NCBI GenBank assembly: GCA_027032075.1 | Contig: JALVOC010000220.1 | Span: 1-64,000 of the forward strand | Source: Chromatiales bacterium | GTDB lineage: Bacteria; Pseudomonadota; Gammaproteobacteria; UBA6429; Thiohalophilaceae | Reading direction: 5' to 3' | Length of the DNA: 64,000 nucleotides | In this document: piece after piece, positions 25,343-35,840 of the stretch | Numbering within the stretch: position 1 is the first letter of the stretch | Layout of the letters: each line of letters begins with the position of its first letter | Translations under genes and position numbers: made by a program | Notes under the pieces: model-generated | The model's input: only the letters and a program-made list of their open reading frames with translations | Database searches by the model: none | Told to the model about the DNA's origin: nothing

Positions 25343-27846
25343 AAATAACCCGTCGAGATTTTATAAAAACCAATGCAATCGCCGCGACCGCCGCAGCTGC
25401 CGGTGTGACATTGCCAGGGGTCAAGCAGGCACTGGCAAAAAGCGGAGATATGAAAATTCGTTGGGACAAGGCACCCTGCCGTTTTTGTGGAACCGGTTGC
25501 AGTGTCCTCGTCGGTACCAAGGATGGCCGTGTGGTTGCCACCCAGGGCGATCCCGATGCGCCCGTGAATCGCGGTTTGAACTGCATCAAGGGATACTTTC
25601 TCTCAAAGATCATGTATGGCAAGGACAGGCTGACCAAGCCATTGCTGCGCATGAAAAACGGCAAATATGACAAGAACGGTGACTTTACTCCCATCAGTTG
25701 GGACAAAGCCTTCGACATCATGGCGGAGAAATGGAAGGAAACGTTGAAGAAAAAAGGGCCGACCGCTGTCGGGATGTTCGGTTCGGGCCAATGGACGGTG
25801 TGGGAAGGTTATGCCGCTTCCAAGCTGATGAAAGCCGGTTTCCGCTCCAACAACATCGATCCCAATGCACGTCATTGCATGGCCTCGGCTGTAGGTGCTT
25901 TCATGCGGGGTTTCGGTTCAGACGAACCCATGGGCTGCTATGACGATCTGGAACATGCCGATGTGTTTGTTCTCTGGGGTTCCAACATGGCGGAAATGCA
26001 CCCGATCCTCTGGTCGCGTTTGAGCGACACCCGTCTTACCAAGGAGGGTTGTGAGGTCCATGTGTTGTCCACTTACAAGCATCGCTGTTTTGATCTTGCA
26101 GACAACGGCATGGTGTTCGTGCCGCAGACCGATCTGGCGATTCTCAACTTTATTGCCAACTACATTATCCAGAACAAGGCCTATGACAAGGCATTCATCG
26201 ACAAACATGTCAACTTTACCAAAACCCCAACCGATATCGGTTACGGTCTGCGTCCGGATCATCCGCTGGAAAAGAAAAAGACCGGCAAAGGCGGCAAGCT
26301 CTCAAAGATCAGTTTCGATGAATATGCCAAATCGGTTTCAAAGTACACCCTGGAGTATGCGTCTGAATTGAGCGGCGTGCCGCAAGAGCAACTGTTGCGG
26401 CTGGCAAAGGTTTATGCCGATCCGAAGAAGAAGGTCGCCTCCTACTGGACCATGGGTTTCAACCAGCATACGCGTGGTGTTTGGGTCAACGGCCTGCTGT
26501 ATAACGTCCATCTGTTGATGGGCAAGATCTCCGAGCCTGGTAACAGCCCATTCTCGCTTACCGGTCAGCCCTCGGCCTGTGGTACCGCGCGTGAGGTGGG
26601 CACGTTTGCCCATCGTCTGCCGGCCGACCTGGTCGTGAAAAAGAAAGCACACCGTGACTTTGCCGAAAAGATCTGGAAGCTGCCGGAAGGGCTTATTCCC
26701 GCCAAGCCAGGTTACCATGCGGTATTACAAAACCGCATGTTGAAGGACGGCAAGCTCAACGCCTACTGGGTGATGTGTAACAATAACATGCAGGCCGCCG
26801 CCAACATGAACGAGGAAACCTATCCTGGTTACCGCAACCCGGAAAACTTTATCGTGGTTTCCGATCCTTATCCCACCGTTACCGCACAGGCGGCGGATCT
26901 GATCCTGCCAACCGCGATGTGGACCGAAAAGGAAGGGGCCTACGGCAATGCCGAACGCCGTACCCAGTTCTGGCGCCAGCAGGTGAAAGCACCGGGTGAG
27001 GCAAAATCGGATCTCTGGCAACTGATGGAGTTTTCCAAACGTTTCAAGGCGGAAGAGGTCTGGCCGGCGGAGTTGCTGGCGAAGAAGCCTGAATACAGGG
27101 GCAAAACACTCTATGCCATCCTGTTTGAAAACGGCCAGGTGAACAAGTATCCCAAACAGCAGGTGACCGACGGTGCCGGCAACGTGTATGACAACGATGA
27201 AATGGAGCACTTCGGTTTCTATGTACAAAAAGGGCTGTTCGAAGAGTACCGCCTCTTCGGCACCCAGGGTCCGAAAAAAGGTCATGATCTGGGTGAGTTC
27301 GATGCCTATCACAAGGCACGCGGCATGCGTTGGCCGGTGGTGAACGGCAAGGAAACCCTATGGCGTTACCGGGAAGGCTATGACCCCTTCGTGAAAAAAG
27401 GTGAAGGGGTGAAATTCTATGGCAAGAAGGATGGCCGCGCCAATATCATTTTTGCACCCTACGAACCACCGGCGGAAAGTCCGGACAATGAATACGATCT
27501 GTGGCTCTCCACCGGGCGCGTTCTGGAGCATTGGCACTCCGGTTCCATGACGCGGCGAGTGCCGGAACTGTATCGTGCCTTTCCTGATGCGGTGGTGTTC
27601 ATGCATCCGAATGACGCCAAAAAGCGGGGTTTGCGTCGCGGTATGGTGGCAAAACTGATCAGCCGGCGCGGTGAGATCACATTACGCGTCGAAACCCGCG
27701 GGCGTAACCGTCCGCCGGAAGGGCTGGTATTTGTCCCCTGGTTCGATGCCGGACGCCTGGTCAACAAGGTGACCCTGGATGCCACCGATCCCTTGTCCAA
27801 GGAAACAGACTACAAAAAGTGTGCGGTGAAAGTGATCAAGGCCTGA
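25339..27846 (+). CDS. napA: Periplasmic nitrate reductase catalytic subunit NapA
   Basis: An 835-residue Mo-bisMGD enzyme reducing nitrate to nitrite. A Tat signal (TRRDFIK, residues 4-10) precedes the [4Fe-4S] ligands C47, C50, C54 and C82 and the Mo-ligand cysteine C180 in NARHCMASA. Later segments ([41 protein letters not shown]) are classic NapA. Length is normal. It needs MoaA-derived cofactor, NapD and NapB. No oddities seen. Confidence 0.98.
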   Translation: MKITRRDFIKTNAIAATAAAAGVTLPGVKQALAKSGDMKIRWDKAPCRFCGTGCSVLVGTKDGRVVATQGDPDAPVNRGLNCIKGYFLSKIMYGKDRLTKPLLRMKNGKYDKNGDFTPISWDKAFDIMAEKWKETLKKKGPTAVGMFGSGQWTVWEGYAASKLMKAGFRSNNIDPNARHCMASAVGAFMRGFGSDEPMGCYDDLEHADVFVLWGSNMAEMHPILWSRLSDTRLTKEGCEVHVLSTYKHRCFDLADNGMVFVPQTDLAILNFIANYIIQNKAYDKAFIDKHVNFTKTPTDIGYGLRPDHPLEKKKTGKGGKLSKISFDEYAKSVSKYTLEYASELSGVPQEQLLRLAKVYADPKKKVASYWTMGFNQHTRGVWVNGLLYNVHLLMGKISEPGNSPFSLTGQPSACGTAREVGTFAHRLPADLVVKKKAHRDFAEKIWKLPEGLIPAKPGYHAVLQNRMLKDGKLNAYWVMCNNNMQAAANMNEETYPGYRNPENFIVVSDPYPTVTAQAADLILPTAMWTEKEGAYGNAERRTQFWRQQVKAPGEAKSDLWQLMEFSKRFKAEEVWPAELLAKKPEYRGKTLYAILFENGQVNKYPKQQVTDGAGNVYDNDEMEHFGFYVQKGLFEEYRLFGTQGPKKGHDLGEFDAYHKARGMRWPVVNGKETLWRYREGYDPFVKKGEGVKFYGKKDGRANIIFAPYEPPAESPDNEYDLWLSTGRVLEHWHSGSMTRRVPELYRAFPDAVVFMHPNDAKKRGLRRGMVAKLISRRGEITLRVETRGRNRPPEGLVFVPWFDAGRLVNKVTLDATDPLSKETDYKKCAVKVIKA

Positions 27847-27868
27847 GAAAACAAAGAGACGGGCACAG

Positions 27869-28726
27869 ATGATCAGTATGCAGCACAAGCAGGGCGTTAA
27901 CCGCCGCCGGTTTCTGGCCGACTCAACCCGGCTGGCCAGTGGCATGCTGCTGTTTGCCCTGGGTCTCGGCCTCTATGCGCGTAAGGTGGAATCCCTCCCC
28001 GCCATCGCGTTGCGGCCGCCAGGGGCAGGCGGGGAAAAGGATTTCCTCGGAGCCTGTATTCGTTGTGGCTTGTGTGTGCGTGACTGCCCCTATGACACCC
28101 TCAAACTTGCAACACCCGAAGAGGATGTTGCAAGCGGCACACCGTGGTTCGAAGCACGCAAGATCCCCTGCGAAATGTGCGAGGACATCCCCTGCGTGAA
28201 GGCCTGCCCGACCGGGGCACTGGACAAAACCCTGTTGGATATAGATGAAGCGCGCATGGGACTGGCGGTCCTGATGGATCAGGAAACATGCCTCAATTAC
28301 CTCGGTCTGCGTTGTGATGTCTGCTACCGTGTCTGTCCGCTCATCGGTAAAGCGATTACCCTGGAGCCACAGCATAATCCCCGCAGCGGCAAACATGCGC
28401 TGTTTATTCCGGTGGTGCATTCCGAAGCCTGCACCGGTTGTGGCAAGTGCGAGCATGCCTGTGTGCTGGATGAAGCGGCAATCAAGGTTCTGCCGGAGCG
28501 TCTGGCGAAAGGGGTATTGGGTCGCCACTACCGTCTTGGCTGGGAGGAAAAGGAAAAAGCCGGTCACAGCCTGGTGGCACCCGATACGGAGCACAGGTTC
28601 AATCTGCCAGGGCAGATGAAATACGACTATGAGGGTGAGGGTCTGATGCGGAAACAGCCGGCCGACTCGCCCTTCTCCGACAATCCGCTTGATACCCTCA
28701 ACCAGCGTGCCGGAGGGGGATCATGA
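27869..28726 (+). CDS. napG: Ferredoxin-type protein NapG
   Basis: A 285-residue periplasmic polyferredoxin with a Tat signal (NRRRFLAD) and four cluster motifs ([47 protein letters not shown]). With NapH it forms a quinol dehydrogenase feeding NapB. ATG 27869 or 27878 may be the start. It overlaps napH by 4 nt. Confidence 0.93.
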   Translation: MISMQHKQGVNRRRFLADSTRLASGMLLFALGLGLYARKVESLPAIALRPPGAGGEKDFLGACIRCGLCVRDCPYDTLKLATPEEDVASGTPWFEARKIPCEMCEDIPCVKACPTGALDKTLLDIDEARMGLAVLMDQETCLNYLGLRCDVCYRVCPLIGKAITLEPQHNPRSGKHALFIPVVHSEACTGCGKCEHACVLDEAAIKVLPERLAKGVLGRHYRLGWEEKEKAGHSLVAPDTEHRFNLPGQMKYDYEGEGLMRKQPADSPFSDNPLDTLNQRAGGGS

Positions 28727-29634
28727 AACGTTTCGCCGATGTGGGAAAAGCAGCAGTCACAAGCAAGGGGTGGTTGCCGGCGCATAAATGGTTGTTGTTA
28801 CGCCGCAGCAGCCAGCTATCGATTCTGATCCTCTTCCTGCTGGGGCCCTGGTTTGGCATCTGGGTGGTAAAAGGCAATCTGGCCTCCAGCCTGACGCTCG
28901 AGGTGTTACCGTTGAGCGATCCCTATGTGGTGCTGCAGTCGATGCTGGCCGGTCATCTGCCGGAGTCCACCGCCCTGCTGGGTGCAGTGGTGGTATTGCT
29001 GTTTTACCTGCTGATGGGTGGCCGCGCATATTGCAGCTGGGTTTGCCCGCTCAACATCGTCACCGACACGGCAAGCTGGTTGCGCAGACGGATTGGCATC
29101 AAGGGGGGCAGCCGCATTTCCAGACAAACGCGCTATTGGTTGTTGGCGGTTACGCTGTTGCTCGCGCTGTTCAGCGGCACCATCATGTGGGAACTGATCA
29201 ATCCCGTTTCCCAGTTGCACCGTGGTTTGCTCTTCGGTATGGGTTTTGGCTGGGCAGTGATTGCGGCGGTGTTCTTGTTTGATCTTTTCATCAGCCGCAA
29301 TGGCTGGTGCGGGCATCTGTGTCCGGTCGGTGCTTTTTACAGTCTCCCCGGTCTGCTCAGCATACTCAGGGTCAGCGCTGTTTCACGTGAGCGTTGTGAT
29401 GACTGCATGGATTGTTTTGTCGTTTGTCCCGAGCAACAGGTAATACGGCCAGCACTCAAAGGAGCGGAAAACAACATTGGCCCGGTGATCCTTTCACCCA
29501 ATTGCACGAACTGCGGACGCTGTATAGATGTCTGCGCACAAAATGTTTTTCAGTTTGGTACCCGGTTTCATAATTCCACCAATTCTTCCAATACACATCT
29601 TATGGTTGGACATAATAAGGAGGTCATATCATGA
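28723..29634 (+). CDS. napH: Membrane quinol dehydrogenase component NapH
   Basis: A 303-residue inner-membrane protein with four helices, the two periplasm/cytoplasm CxxxCP motifs ([18 protein letters not shown]) and two C-terminal ferredoxin clusters ([25 protein letters not shown]). It oxidises quinol and passes electrons to NapG. The gene is coupled to napG and napB by ATGA overlaps. Confidence 0.93.
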   Translation: MKRFADVGKAAVTSKGWLPAHKWLLLRRSSQLSILILFLLGPWFGIWVVKGNLASSLTLEVLPLSDPYVVLQSMLAGHLPESTALLGAVVVLLFYLLMGGRAYCSWVCPLNIVTDTASWLRRRIGIKGGSRISRQTRYWLLAVTLLLALFSGTIMWELINPVSQLHRGLLFGMGFGWAVIAAVFLFDLFISRNGWCGHLCPVGAFYSLPGLLSILRVSAVSRERCDDCMDCFVVCPEQQVIRPALKGAENNIGPVILSPNCTNCGRCIDVCAQNVFQFGTRFHNSTNSSNTHLMVGHNKEVIS

Positions 29635-30089
29635 CTAAGTCATTCATCGTTGGAACAAGTCTGATAATCAGCGCACTGATTTATGTGCCGCAAATTATGG
29701 CGCAGGATTCAGGTATCGTTTCCCTGCGTGGCCACAAGGCGCTGGATGAAGATTCGGCAAAGCCAGGTATGAGAAAATGGGTCAAGGACAGTGATCCGAT
29801 TGAGCGCGACTATGTCCAACAGCCGCCGCTGATTCCGCATACCACCAAAGGTTATAAAATCAACAAGAAATTCAACAAGTGCCTCACTTGCCACAGTTGG
29901 GCCAATTACAAAGAGGCAGGCGCAACAAAAATCAGTCAAACACATTTCAGTGATCGGGAAAACAATGTTCTGGCGAACATTGCGCCACGGCGTTATTTCT
30001 GTAATCAGTGTCATGTGCCGCAGGTCAATGCCAAGCCGCTGGTCGAAAATACCTTTCGCCCGATAAAAGCAATCAAGCACAGAGAATAA
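29631..30089 (+). CDS. napB: Diheme cytochrome c NapB
   Basis: A 152-residue periplasmic subunit with signal peptide (IMA-QDS, residue 24) and two heme motifs, CLTCH (C84, C87, H88) and CNQCH (C124, C127, H128). It is the direct electron donor to NapA. The start has a strong AAGGAGG site 12 nt upstream. The GLRG-type SLRGHKALDE start of the mature part is typical. Confidence 0.95.
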   Translation: MTKSFIVGTSLIISALIYVPQIMAQDSGIVSLRGHKALDEDSAKPGMRKWVKDSDPIERDYVQQPPLIPHTTKGYKINKKFNKCLTCHSWANYKEAGATKISQTHFSDRENNVLANIAPRRYFCNQCHVPQVNAKPLVENTFRPIKAIKHRE

Positions 30090-30151
30090 TGTTGCCTGAT
30101 ATTGTTTGATACGTTGATCCGGTGAGGAATGATAGAGAGTGAGAGACAACC

Positions 30152-30781
30152 ATGAGCGAGCAGAATAATACGAGCAAAAACCTGTTGCAGAGATTATGGA
30201 CAATCCTGAAAAAACCAACGTCACGCTATTCGCTGGGGATGTTGTTGATGGCAGGTTTTGTCGCAGGAATTATTTTCTGGGGTGGATTCAATACCGCCAT
30301 GGAAATGACCAACAACGAGGAATTCTGTATTTCCTGTCATGAGATGCGTGACAACGTCTACCAGGAATACCAGGATACGGTACACTACAGTAACCGCACA
30401 GGGGTGAGAGCGACATGTCCAGACTGTCATGTGCCGAAAGAATGGGTCTACAAGATCCGGCGCAAGATCCAGGCCTCCAACGAGCTCTACCACAAGTTGC
30501 TGGGTTCAATTGATACCCCGGAAAAATTCGAGGCAAAACGTCTGGAACTGGCGCGGCATGTGTGGAAAACGATGAAAGAGACCGATTCCCGCGAATGTCG
30601 CAACTGTCATAATTTTGAGTCAATGGACTATATGGAGCAGGGGCGCCGTGCAATCAAGCAGCACGAAAAGGGATTGAATGGCAACAAGACCTGTATTGAT
30701 TGTCATAAAGGTATCGCCCATTCATTGCCAGCCATGTATGAAGAGGATCCGAGTGCAGCCGTAGGTCTGGCTTCCAGATAA
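30152..30781 (+). CDS. napC: Tetraheme quinol dehydrogenase NapC
   Basis: A 209-residue NapC/NirT-family protein: one N-terminal membrane anchor (about residues 27-46) and four heme motifs CISCH (C59, C62), CPDCH, CRNCH and CIDCH. It oxidises membrane quinol and reduces NapB. Together with NapGH this gives the operon two quinol inputs, one of which may take menaquinol in bacteria with two quinones; here ubiquinone is more likely. A stem-loop follows. Confidence 0.95.
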   Translation: MSEQNNTSKNLLQRLWTILKKPTSRYSLGMLLMAGFVAGIIFWGGFNTAMEMTNNEEFCISCHEMRDNVYQEYQDTVHYSNRTGVRATCPDCHVPKEWVYKIRRKIQASNELYHKLLGSIDTPEKFEAKRLELARHVWKTMKETDSRECRNCHNFESMDYMEQGRRAIKQHEKGLNGNKTCIDCHKGIAHSLPAMYEEDPSAAVGLASR

Positions 30782-30799
30782 AACAGTGATGCAACAGCA

Positions 30800-30830
30800 G
30801 GGCACTCATGCAGTTAATGAGTGCCCTTTG
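30800..30830 (+). terminator. Stem-loop after nap operon
   Basis: GGGCACTCAT (30800-30809) pairs with ATGAGTGCCC (30817-30826), followed by TTTG. It overlaps the end of the converging GGDEF-EAL gene; the T-tract is short. Confidence 0.6.
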
Positions 30831-33069
30831 TATTGACGACTCTTTGTATTCGAGAAGTATCGGCAGGAGTGAGATCGCACGGCTTACCCAGATAATAGCC
30901 CTGCAGGTGGGTGGCACCCATATTAACCACCAGCTCCAGAGTTTGCTGATCCTCGATGCCTTCCGCGACTAGCTGATAATCCGCATCAAGGATTAAACTT
31001 GCAACGTGTTCAATAATTTGCCGGCTGCGGGCGTCCTTACGCATTGCGTTGATCATCTCGATGTCAAATTTTACGATATCGACAGGCATGTTGGCGAGAT
31101 AGCGTATGGACGAATAGCCACTGCCAAAATCGTCGAGCGCGATAAGAAAGCCGAGCTGTTGCAGTTTTTGAAGATTGGCAGTCGCGAGTTTCAGGTGCGA
31201 AATCAGCGAGGTTTCGGTTACTTCCAGGATGATCTGACGGTTTTGCAGAAAGGGTAATAAACCACATAGACGTTTATCCAGCTCGGGCAAAATCAGGGTG
31301 GCGGCGGATAAATTGATGGAAACACCGGCGTTATCAGGAATAATCTGTTTTTCCAGATCATGCACGACAGTTTTAATAATTGACCGATCGAGATCTGCCT
31401 CGAGTGAATGGCGATGCACAACCGGAAAGATTTCATTGGGGTAGATCAGTTTGTCGCGGTTTTGCAGCCGCAGCAGGGCCTCGTAAAAACAGATTTGCCG
31501 GTTGTCCGCACGCAGGATTTTCTGGTAATGAAGATGGATATTATTGCCGTTATTGACGGCACGCATAACGGCATTGACAATGCTGCTGGAAAGTATGGAT
31601 GCCTCACTCCCCATGTTTTCAGAATAACATTGGATTTTCTGGCTCGATTTCTTTGCATGGTACATGGCCAGATCTGCGTGGCGCGGCACGCTTTTAAGCG
31701 CATCGATGTCGGTACCGTCTGCAAAGGCAATCCCGATACTGATTGCTACCGGCTCGTTGATGCCCAGATTTGTAAAGGGATAGTTATTTATCATCTGCAT
31801 GCAACGTTGCGCAATCCTGAAGATGGAATCCGGTGGGCTGTTGAGGATGATCGCGACAAATTCATCACCACCAAGCCGATAGAGTTTATCACCCTTGCGC
31901 AGCGTATTTTTCAGTAATCCTGCAACGATCCGGATCAGTTCGTCACCCGTCTGATGGCCGTAAGTATCATTTATTGCCTTGAAATGATCGCAGTCGAACA
32001 GCAGATAGGAAACACTGAGGCGTTGATTGATGAAAAGTTCAATAATGTTCTTCCAGTCTTCATCGAATGCCCTGCGATTATAGACGCCGGTCAGCGGGTC
32101 ATGATGTGCCATTTTCCATAGTTCGATATTCTGGCTGTCAAGTTTATCGTGAACCCTGTCCAGTTCCTCCTGGTAACGCAGCAGGGAATCCTGCAGTGTC
32201 TGAATTTCCAGCACAGAGATACTGGAAAAATCCTCATCCGCGATGGTAAATGGTTCGCCCCTGCGCAAGACATTGATTTGCTTAATCAGAGCGTAGAGGG
32301 GGCGGGATATCAAGTATTTGAAAATGATATAAATAAAAACGAGCAGAAGAACCATGAGAATGGAAAAATGCACCAGATTCCACTTGAGAAGGGATTCGAG
32401 TTTGTCGGATTGTGGTGAATCAGGTGTTGCAAACGTAATGTATTTGAGCAATTCATCGAGCGTGAATATTTTTCCTGAAAATGGTTTGATCCTGATACTG
32501 TCTGACTGTGCAAATGAAAAATGGTGTATGTGGTGCAAGGCTTGCATTACATCGATCTTTATCCCGGTGTAACCGATAATATTATCCATGGTTATACGGT
32601 CATGCACAGGTGTGAATTGATACAGATAGGTGATACCGTTGCTGCGGCCAAAATAACTGTGATTTATCGGCAAGGGATTGGGCAAGGTGCTGCTGCTCGA
32701 CTCCATCAGGGCGTTGCCGTTTGCATGATAAAGCTCGATGTCAATGACATAGTCAGGCAGTTTGCTGGTGGCGTGCGGACGTTGATCCCGCCAATATGCA
32801 TAATACGTCGGAGAAATGAGTTGTTGATGAACCTCTTCCCAGGCGGAAAACTTTTTGCCCAGTGTTTCCGCTTCGTGTTTCAGTTTGTTGACAGCTATGC
32901 TGATTTCGTGCTGGGCATCCGCCTGGCGTTTCGCATTTACCGTTTCCGTAATCTGCTGTACTTTTAACAGCAGGTTCAGGCCAATTGCCAGAAATATAAG
33001 AATACCGGTAATTATAAAAAATATAAGTAACTTTCTCAGTGAGACGGTAGTTGTCCGCTTGCCTGCCAT
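30814..33069 (-). CDS. Membrane GGDEF-EAL protein with periplasmic CHASE4-like sensor
   Basis: A 751-residue c-di-GMP turnover protein. Two helices (about residues 12-34 and 232-252) frame a periplasmic domain that resembles CHASE4 (HEAETLGKKFSAWEEVHQ and the GYTGIKIDV strand). A cytoplasmic HAMP-like linker leads to a GGDEF domain with intact RLGGDEF and an EAL domain with EALLR, DDFGSGYSS and VAEGIEDQQT, so both cyclase and phosphodiesterase activities are possible. It is 3 nt downstream of the hydrolase gene, likely cotranscribed. Confidence 0.9.
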   Translation of the reverse strand: MAGKRTTTVSLRKLLIFFIITGILIFLAIGLNLLLKVQQITETVNAKRQADAQHEISIAVNKLKHEAETLGKKFSAWEEVHQQLISPTYYAYWRDQRPHATSKLPDYVIDIELYHANGNALMESSSSTLPNPLPINHSYFGRSNGITYLYQFTPVHDRITMDNIIGYTGIKIDVMQALHHIHHFSFAQSDSIRIKPFSGKIFTLDELLKYITFATPDSPQSDKLESLLKWNLVHFSILMVLLLVFIYIIFKYLISRPLYALIKQINVLRRGEPFTIADEDFSSISVLEIQTLQDSLLRYQEELDRVHDKLDSQNIELWKMAHHDPLTGVYNRRAFDEDWKNIIELFINQRLSVSYLLFDCDHFKAINDTYGHQTGDELIRIVAGLLKNTLRKGDKLYRLGGDEFVAIILNSPPDSIFRIAQRCMQMINNYPFTNLGINEPVAISIGIAFADGTDIDALKSVPRHADLAMYHAKKSSQKIQCYSENMGSEASILSSSIVNAVMRAVNNGNNIHLHYQKILRADNRQICFYEALLRLQNRDKLIYPNEIFPVVHRHSLEADLDRSIIKTVVHDLEKQIIPDNAGVSINLSAATLILPELDKRLCGLLPFLQNRQIILEVTETSLISHLKLATANLQKLQQLGFLIALDDFGSGYSSIRYLANMPVDIVKFDIEMINAMRKDARSRQIIEHVASLILDADYQLVAEGIEDQQTLELVVNMGATHLQGYYLGKPCDLTPADTSRIQRVVNTKGTH

Positions 33070-33072
33070 TTA

Positions 33073-33951
33073 TTACTTGCCAGCCTCGAGAATGGTGAGA
33101 AAGCTGTCGTGCAGATCGAATTCATGCTGGTCATCAAAAAAGTGATTGGCACCCGGAACGATTATCATATTGGCACCCGCCCTGCTCAGTTGATCCAGCC
33201 ATTGTTTGTCAAAACGCTTGTCCGCACCACCCATGATGATATGCACCGGAAACCTGATCCGTTTGAGTGCGGCTAGAACCCGTTGTTTGGTCCATTTGCT
33301 GTAGGAGAGATATACCTCCGCCGGCGCAAGGAAATTACCTTTACAGTAGGAGAGCGTGTAAGGATATAAACTTTTGTCCCCTTTGGTCTTGTATTCATGC
33401 GCCGTGCGCAATTGTTTTTTTATTTCCGCATCGGAGTTGAAATTATTGGCAAAAGACATACTCGTGGCGATCAGCATCGTTACTGCCGGATGGGGCTTGT
33501 CACTGGCATAGGCGAGTAATATCAGGCTGCCGATGGAGTGGCCGATGAGCACAACATTCTTCGCCCCCTGCTTCACCAGCCAGTTAACCCAAAAAGCGGT
33601 TTCTTCCAGATCCTGTTCCATCGTGTGGGTATGAATGGCATCACAGGGCAGCCCCTGCTTGCGCGCGTTGATTCCCAGGGAGAGGTTTGGCGCCAGCACG
33701 GTATAGCCGTTTTCGGCCAGCAGTTCGATAGCACCAAAAACCGTATTAAAATTGAAGGTCGTGAGAAATCCGTGCAGGACCATGACGGCGGGCCTGTTTT
33801 TCGAACCTGCGCGGTAATCCGCCACACCGTAGAGTCCGGAGGGGAGTTTTTCTTTGATGATTGCCGCTTGCGAAGGCAGAGCGATGAGTCCAAGCTGTAA
33901 CAGGGCAAGCAGTCTGGCAAGTAAGGAAATGTGTCGAATCGAGAGTGACAT
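33073..33951 (-). CDS. Secreted alpha/beta hydrolase (DUF3530/lipase-like)
   Basis: A 292-residue protein with a signal peptide (cleavage near SQA-AII) and an alpha/beta hydrolase fold: oxyanion loop VLHGFLTTF, nucleophile motif GHSIGS, acid in MGGADKRFD and histidine in PGANHFFDD. Esterase or lipase activity is likely; substrate unknown. The frame is open to 34128, but ATG 33951 has an AGGGAA site and begins the signal peptide. It precedes the GGDEF-EAL gene. Confidence 0.8.
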   Translation of the reverse strand: MSLSIRHISLLARLLALLQLGLIALPSQAAIIKEKLPSGLYGVADYRAGSKNRPAVMVLHGFLTTFNFNTVFGAIELLAENGYTVLAPNLSLGINARKQGLPCDAIHTHTMEQDLEETAFWVNWLVKQGAKNVVLIGHSIGSLILLAYASDKPHPAVTMLIATSMSFANNFNSDAEIKKQLRTAHEYKTKGDKSLYPYTLSYCKGNFLAPAEVYLSYSKWTKQRVLAALKRIRFPVHIIMGGADKRFDKQWLDQLSRAGANMIIVPGANHFFDDQHEFDLHDSFLTILEAGK

Positions 33952-34156
33952 TGCGTTCCCTGCAAATAAACATAAAAAATATGTGATTATAAAGTGTTGA
34001 TTGTATGAATATTTTAGTTTATTAAACGGCGGGATGTGGGCCAGAATAAGCAAACAGTGTCTTTTCCGGCTGAAAAAACCTGAATTTGGGACAATTTCGC
34101 AAGCGTCTGAGTGAAGAGGGCAGTTCAATCAAGGCAAATCTGACATTGCTGCTAGG

Positions 34157-34197
34157 TTGATCCATGTCAATCCTTGTTCAGGGTCAATGGGGTACAA
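34157..34197 (+). promoter_or_regulatory. Dnr/FNR box, radical SAM/ubiUV operon
   Basis: TTGATCCATGTCAA at 34157-34170, with TACAAA near 34192-34197 as -10. The first gene starts at 34235. Confidence 0.7.
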
Positions 34198-34234
34198 AGT
34201 GCCTCCTGTGGTCGTCGTTTTGGGGGGTATGTAG

Positions 34235-34894
34235 GTGAGCGAGACACCAGTTGGCCGAGTAGCCACGCACACCGGGGGTGAATTGTTCTCCAGCACAGAG
34301 GGCATGATCGCCTACGGCTTGCATGGTAATTGTTACCTGAATTTAACCAGCAAGTGTACGCTACGTTGTTGTTTTTGCCCGAAATTTAACAAACAATGGG
34401 AAGTTCAGGGATACCCGCTGCGATTGCGTAGTGCGCCGACGGCAGCAGAGGTTCTCGAGGCGATGGGCGAGCCACGCCAGTACAAGGAGGTGGTTTTCTG
34501 CGGTCTCGGAGAGCCCACCCTGCAGCTGCCCGTCTTACTTGAAGTTGCGGAAGAGATAAAAAAACAGGGAGTGCGTGTGCGACTGAACACCGATGGTCTG
34601 GCAAACTGGGTCTATGGCAAAGATATCACCCCGCAACTGGCCGGCCGGGTGGACGCCATTTCCATTTCACTGAATGCGCAGAATGAAGAGGTTTATAACC
34701 GGCACTGTCGTCCACCGGGAGTGGGTGCCTATCCGGAACTGCTGGAGTTTATCTTGTGTGCCCGTGACCATATAACGGATATCACCCTGACGGCGATTGA
34801 CGGTCTGGAAGGTGTGGACATCGATGCCTGCCGTGCTCTGGCGGATCGTTTCAACGTCAAATTCCGGCGACGTGTGCTGGATGAGGTCGGTTAA
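34235..34894 (+). CDS. TatD-linked type radical SAM protein
   Basis: A 219-residue radical SAM protein with cluster CTLRCCFC (near residue 41), GLGEPTLQLPVLL and the RLNTDGLANWVYGKDITPQL segment. It matches what I know of the 'TatD family-linked radical SAM' group, whose reaction is unknown. It starts at GTG 34235. Its stop overlaps the next ATG (TAATG), and the operon leads into ubiU and ubiV under a Dnr box, which suggests a role under denitrifying conditions. Confidence 0.75.
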   Translation: MSETPVGRVATHTGGELFSSTEGMIAYGLHGNCYLNLTSKCTLRCCFCPKFNKQWEVQGYPLRLRSAPTAAEVLEAMGEPRQYKEVVFCGLGEPTLQLPVLLEVAEEIKKQGVRVRLNTDGLANWVYGKDITPQLAGRVDAISISLNAQNEEVYNRHCRPPGVGAYPELLEFILCARDHITDITLTAIDGLEGVDIDACRALADRFNVKFRRRVLDEVG

Positions 34895-35832
34895 TGGTAT
34901 TGTCAGATTATGTAAATACTTTCGGACAAGCCATGTACGCCCGTTATGCGCAACGCGTACATAAAATATGCCTCAATGCCGCGTTTACCTGCCCCAACCG
35001 TGATGGCACCAAAGGACGTGGGGGATGCACCTTCTGTAACAACGTTTCCTTCAATCCCAACGGGCGCCAGATCGATGAAGTGCCGCTACAGATCAACAAC
35101 GGGCGGCAGGTGGTGCTCAAACGCACGGGGGCGGAGCGGTATATCGCCTATTTTCAGGCCTACACCAATACCTATGCCGAACTGGAGACATTAAAGAAAC
35201 TCTATGATCAGGCCCTTGCCGAGCCTGATGTGATTGGTTTGTCCGTTGGCACCCGGCCCGACTGTGTCCCCGCACCCGTTCTGGATCTGCTGGCGGAATA
35301 TCGTGAGCAGGGTCATGAGGTGTGGCTGGAACTGGGACTGCAATCCAGTTTTGACGATACCTTGCAGCGGATAAACCGTGGACACAATTACGAGGAGTAC
35401 AGGAAGGCGCTCAGGGCGGCGCGGCAACGTGGTCTGCCCGTCTGTACGCACCTGATTATGGGCCTGCCGGGGGAAGACGCAAAACATGCACAAATCACCC
35501 ATCAACGTGTGATAACCGAAGGTGTGGATGGTCTTAAGTTTCATCCCTTGCACGTAGTCAAGGGAACCCAGTTGGCAAACAGCTGGCGGCGGGGTGAATA
35601 CCAGCCGATGGAGATGCACGAATACGTCACGCTGGCGGTCGATCTGATCGAGGCCACGCCACCTGAAATTATTTTTCATCGCCTCACCGCCACCGCCTCA
35701 ACCAATATTCTACTCGCACCTCAATGGTGTAATCTGAAATGGCAGGTTCTGAACGATATCACGCGGGAACTGCACCGGCGTGGCAGTTATCAGGGCAGTG
35801 CACTGGAGAAGAAACAGCAGTGGTTACATTGA
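34894..35832 (+). CDS. Radical SAM protein, YhcC family (TIGR01212-like)
   Basis: A 312-residue radical SAM protein with cluster CPNRDGTKGRGGCTFCNN, an unusual CxxxxxxxxxC-x2-C spacing typical of the YhcC/TIGR01212 family, and VGTRPDCVPAPVLDLL, GHNYEEYRKALRAAR and HLIMGLPGEDAKH as in Elp3-like folds. E. coli YhcC is of uncertain function. It overlaps the start region of ubiU, so all four genes are one unit. Confidence 0.88.
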   Translation: MVLSDYVNTFGQAMYARYAQRVHKICLNAAFTCPNRDGTKGRGGCTFCNNVSFNPNGRQIDEVPLQINNGRQVVLKRTGAERYIAYFQAYTNTYAELETLKKLYDQALAEPDVIGLSVGTRPDCVPAPVLDLLAEYREQGHEVWLELGLQSSFDDTLQRINRGHNYEEYRKALRAARQRGLPVCTHLIMGLPGEDAKHAQITHQRVITEGVDGLKFHPLHVVKGTQLANSWRRGEYQPMEMHEYVTLAVDLIEATPPEIIFHRLTATASTNILLAPQWCNLKWQVLNDITRELHRRGSYQGSALEKKQQWLH

Positions 35833-35840
35833 ATAAAAGT

